Source: an uncultured Clostridia bacterium
GTDB lineage: Bacteria; Bacillota; Clostridia; Oscillospirales; Oscillospiraceae
DNA length: 9,327 nucleotides
Reading direction: 5' to 3'
Assembly: GCA_937907975.1 (NCBI GenBank)
Contig: CALEQS010000153.1
Coordinates: forward strand, 1 to 9,327
Position numbers and translations under genes: made by a program. The notes under the pieces were generated by a model that saw nothing but the letters and a program-made list of their open reading frames with translations, searched no databases and had not been told where the DNA came from. Of the stretch, positions 6,226 to 9,327 are shown in pieces. Numbering within the stretch: the stretch's first letter is position 1; each line of letters opens with the position of its first letter.

Positions 6226-9200
6226 ATGGGCGTGACACTGACGCATCAGCAGAAGGCCGCTGTTGATAACCGGGGCGGAGAGCTGCTGGTCTCCGCCGCC
6301 GCCGGTTCGGGCAAGACCCGCATTCTGGTGGAACGGCTGCTGAACCGGGTCCAGCAGGAGCATCTGGATCTGGACCGTTTTCTGGTCATCACCTACACCA
6401 AGGCTGCCGCCGCCGAGCTGCGGGGCAAGATCATGGACGAGCTGAACGACCGGCTGGCTGCGGATCCGGGCAATACCTTTCTGCGCCGTCAGAAGCTGGC
6501 TATCTACCGCGCGCAGATCTCCACGATCCACTCCTTCTGCACCGCTCTCATGCGGGAGGAGGGGTACCGCATCGACCTCCAGCCCGACTTCAGGGTGGGG
6601 GATGACAGCGAGTGTGCCGTCTTGAAAAACCGCATTTTGACCCGCGTGCTGGAGGAGCGCTACGAGCATCTGGAGGAAAAATCCGCCTTTTCCACACTGG
6701 TGGATACGCTGTCCGCCGGGCGGGACGACAGCCGCCTTCAGTCCATCGTGCTGGATATTCATACCCGCATCCAGAGCCACCCGGCCCCGGCCCGGTGGCT
6801 GGCCGATCAGGCCCGGGCCTTTGACCTGAGCGGCGTGAAGGATGTGGGTGCTACGGCGTGGGGACGGCTCCTCATGGAGGATGCCCGGCGGCAGGCCGCT
6901 TACTGGCACCGGCGCTTTGTGGAGGTGCTCGACCTTCTGCGGGAGGACGCGGCGTTGGAGAAGGCATATTCCGAGAGCTTTGATGGGACCTTGGACAATC
7001 TGGACGATTTCCTGGCCGCACTGGACCGGGGCTGGGACAGCGCCCGTGCCCTGTGCCAGATCCAGTTTCCCAAGCTGGGCCGCGCCACCAAAGTGGAGGA
7101 CAAGGCCCTGCAGGAACAGGTAAAATCCGTCCGGGACAAGTGTAAAAAGCGCCTTGCCAAACTGACAGATACCTTTGCAGACTCCAGCGCGGATCTGCTG
7201 GAGGATATGGAGCGGGTGCGCCCGGTGGTGGAGGAGCTTTTACAGCTGACGGCGGACTTTGACGAGGCATACAGCCGGGAGAAGCGCCGCCGCAATCTGG
7301 TGGACTTTGCCGATCTGGAGCATCTGGCCTTAAAACTGCTCACTGATGAGGAGGGCAGACCAAACGAGCTGGCCCAGCGGTGGCAGGAGCGTTACGCGGA
7401 GATCATGGTGGACGAGTATCAGGACACCAACGAGGTGCAGAACGCCATCTTCCGTGCCGTCAGCGGCGGGGGAAAGCATCTCTTTCAGGTGGGCGACGTC
7501 AAGCAGTCCATCTACCGCTTCCGTCTGGCAGACCCCACCATCTTTCTGAGCAAGTACCTGGGTTTTGAGGAGTATCAGCACGCAAAGGATGGTGAGCCCC
7601 GCAAAATTGTCCTGTCCTATAATTTCCGCTCCCGGGCCTCGGTGCTGGAGGGCGTGAATTTTATTTTTGAAAACATTATGTCTACCGCATTCGGCGAGCT
7701 GGACTATACCGACGATCAGCGGCTCTATCCCAAGCTGCCCTATCCGGAGCACCCGGATGACCGGGTGGAACTCAATGTGGTGGATATGGCCGCGCTGGAG
7801 CGGGAAGAAGGGGAGGCCAGGGTGAGCCGGGACGCGGCAGAGGCGGAGTTCGTGGCCCGCCGGGTGCGCGCACTGCTGGACAGCGGCTTTTCCGTCACCA
7901 GCGGAAACTCTTTCCGCATGGTTCAGCCGGAGGATATTGCCATTCTATACCGCTCGCCCGGCTCGGTCATGGGGCACTTGACCCGGGCGCTGGACCGCCA
8001 CCGCATCTCGTGGAGCAGTGACGGCACCGGCGATTTCTTTGCGGAGACCGAAGTGGCCGTGGCGGTCGCATTTCTTGAAATTGTGGACAATCCCCGGCAG
8101 GACGTGCCCCTGCTCAGCGTGCTCACCTGCCCGGTGTATGGCTTTACCGGCAGTGACCTGGCCCATCTGCGCGCCCAGTGCCCGGAGGGAGATCTCTGGC
8201 AGTGTGTGAAGGCGGGGGCTCAGCGGGGAGAGGAGAAGTGCGTTCACTTTGTAGATGAATTGAATTTACTGCGCACCAAAGCGGTGGATCTGGCCGGCCA
8301 CCGCCTGCTCTGGCAGATCTATGAGCGCACCGGTCTGCTGGCAGTCTACGGTGCCATGGAGGGCGGCGCGGCCCGGCAGGACAATCTGCGCCTGCTCCAC
8401 GAGCACGCAAGGCGGTTTGAAGCCAATGGGCATCAAGGCGTATTTGGCCTGGTCACCCAGTTGCGGCGCATGCGGGAATCCGGCCAGGGCCTGCCCAATC
8501 CGAGCCGGGAAGCGGGAAAAGGCGTTCGCATTATGTCGATCCACAAGTCGAAGGGACTGGAGTTCCCAGTGGTGCTGGTGGCCGGCCTGAACCGTTCCTT
8601 CAACCGGACAGATCAGCACGCCCCGGTGTTGTTCCACCCCAAATACGGCGTCGGCCCCAGCGGGCTGGACGGGGAGCTTCGGATCGAATATCCGACATTG
8701 GCCCGCCGGGCGGTGGCCCTCCAGCTGGACCGGGAGATGAAGTCGGAGGAGATGCGCCTTTTGTATGTGGCTATGACCCGAGCGCGGGAAAAGCTCATTC
8801 TGGTGCATACCAGTACCGACTGGGCGAAGCAGTGCGCCAAGCTGGCCCCGGACGCGGGGGCGAAACCAGACCCGGAGGCCCTGAATGCGCTGAGCACCGT
8901 GGGTGAGTGGCTGCTCCTGCCGGTGCTGGCCCGGCCCGACGCCGCCGATCTGCGCGCTGCGGGCGGCGTGAGCTGCCAACTCCTGATCCCGGAGGATCGC
9001 TGGGATGTCAAGCTGATCCCGGCAGTCAAGCCCGGCGTCAAGCGGACTGAGCAGACGGAACAGACCGCCAGGGACCGCCATCTCACCGAGGAGGAAGCTG
9101 CGAGACTGAACTGGGTCAACCCTTACGCCGCATTGGCTGACGCACCCTCCAAGGTGACGGCGACCCAGTTGAAGGGACGGGAGCTGGACGAGGAAGCCGC

Positions 9201-9327
9201 CGAGGGCACCGTCCCGGCCGCCGCGCTCAAGGAGATCGACTTTGCCCGCCCACGCTTTGATCAGGCCCAGCGTGGTCTGACCGCCAATGAGATCGGCACG
9301 GCGATGCACACCGTCATGCAGCTGATC
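6226..9327 (+). CDS. addA: AddA helicase-nuclease subunit A (partial, 3' end beyond window)
   Basis: Open from ATG 6226 to the right edge with no stop: 1034 codons, where full AddA is about 1200. It is the ATP-driven motor subunit of AddAB, a UvrD/RecB-type superfamily 1 helicase moving 3'-5' with a C-terminal nuclease. Motifs in order are the Q-motif THQQ (6-9), Walker A AAAGSGKT (24-31, Lys30), Ia ITYTKAAAAEL (55-65), STIHSFC (99-105), Walker B/II DEYQDTN (396-402), III GDVKQSIYRFR (423-433), IV SYNFRSR (464-470), V MSIHKSKGLEF (770-780) and VI LLYVAMTRAREKL (845-857). The nuclease domain has just begun at GTAMH (His1028); its catalytic Asp and Lys lie beyond the window. AAGGAGGG (6208-6215), inside the end of addB, is its ribosome binding site; the ATG is three bases after the addB stop, so translation is probably coupled. 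All helicase motifs are intact. Nuclease integrity cannot be judged. Confidence 0.97.
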   Translation, partial: MGVTLTHQQKAAVDNRGGELLVSAAAGSGKTRILVERLLNRVQQEHLDLDRFLVITYTKAAAAELRGKIMDELNDRLAADPGNTFLRRQKLAIYRAQISTIHSFCTALMREEGYRIDLQPDFRVGDDSECAVLKNRILTRVLEERYEHLEEKSAFSTLVDTLSAGRDDSRLQSIVLDIHTRIQSHPAPARWLADQARAFDLSGVKDVGATAWGRLLMEDARRQAAYWHRRFVEVLDLLREDAALEKAYSESFDGTLDNLDDFLAALDRGWDSARALCQIQFPKLGRATKVEDKALQEQVKSVRDKCKKRLAKLTDTFADSSADLLEDMERVRPVVEELLQLTADFDEAYSREKRRRNLVDFADLEHLALKLLTDEEGRPNELAQRWQERYAEIMVDEYQDTNEVQNAIFRAVSGGGKHLFQVGDVKQSIYRFRLADPTIFLSKYLGFEEYQHAKDGEPRKIVLSYNFRSRASVLEGVNFIFENIMSTAFGELDYTDDQRLYPKLPYPEHPDDRVELNVVDMAALEREEGEARVSRDAAEAEFVARRVRALLDSGFSVTSGNSFRMVQPEDIAILYRSPGSVMGHLTRALDRHRISWSSDGTGDFFAETEVAVAVAFLEIVDNPRQDVPLLSVLTCPVYGFTGSDLAHLRAQCPEGDLWQCVKAGAQRGEEKCVHFVDELNLLRTKAVDLAGHRLLWQIYERTGLLAVYGAMEGGAARQDNLRLLHEHARRFEANGHQGVFGLVTQLRRMRESGQGLPNPSREAGKGVRIMSIHKSKGLEFPVVLVAGLNRSFNRTDQHAPVLFHPKYGVGPSGLDGELRIEYPTLARRAVALQLDREMKSEEMRLLYVAMTRAREKLILVHTSTDWAKQCAKLAPDAGAKPDPEALNALSTVGEWLLLPVLARPDAADLRAAGGVSCQLLIPEDRWDVKLIPAVKPGVKRTEQTEQTARDRHLTEEEAARLNWVNPYAALADAPSKVTATQLKGRELDEEAAEGTVPAAALKEIDFARPRFDQAQRGLTANEIGTAMHTVMQLI

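Noticed and set aside
4813..6909. A 698-codon open frame on the minus strand opposite addB and the start of addA
   Set aside because: It lies antisense to clearly real addB/addA coding sequence, spans their junction, and its translation is low-complexity (rich in His, Gln, Pro, Leu) with no recognisable domain. GC-rich codon bias creates such shadows.

Overview
The window looks like chromosomal core DNA from a high-GC member of the Clostridia, probably Oscillospiraceae/Ruminococcaceae-like. This is inferred from strong AGGAGG-type ribosome binding sites, a lipoprotein ABC binding protein, a textbook T-box leader, an addB-addA pair in the Firmicutes order, and GC-rich coding sequence separated by AT-rich intergenic DNA. 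I see no IS element, phage gene, CRISPR array, tRNA or rRNA.

The window holds two divergent transcription units that share the intergenic region at about 2371-2877. On the minus strand, reading from about 2720 down to 1, lies a three-gene ABC importer operon of the TrpXYZ-like type: a substrate-binding lipoprotein (1291-2370), a permease (90-1181) and the first 32 codons of the ATPase (1-96, cut by the window edge). It has a near-consensus sigma-A promoter (2721-2749) and a roughly 345-nt leader containing a complete T-box riboswitch, with Stem I, Stem III, an antiterminator with the tRNA-end-binding bulge, and a competing intrinsic terminator. Uncharged tRNA should therefore switch on uptake of the matching amino acid. 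Tryptophan is the best guess from the transporter family and a UGG triplet in the specifier loop, but the specifier frame and the discriminator position leave real doubt.

On the plus strand, an extended -10 promoter (2832-2840) drives addB (start most likely 2878) and then addA (from 6226, open at the right edge). Together they encode the AddAB helicase-nuclease that resects double-strand breaks for recombination. AddA carries all the superfamily 1 helicase motifs. AddB carries its nuclease and iron-sulfur cysteines but has lost a recognisable Walker A motif. The genes are three bases apart and are probably translated in a coupled way.

I found no undescribed multi-gene system. The points most worth checking are the T-box specificity, the lost Walker A of AddB, the extra C-terminal membrane segments of the permease, and a perfect GC-rich hairpin between the binding-protein and permease genes.
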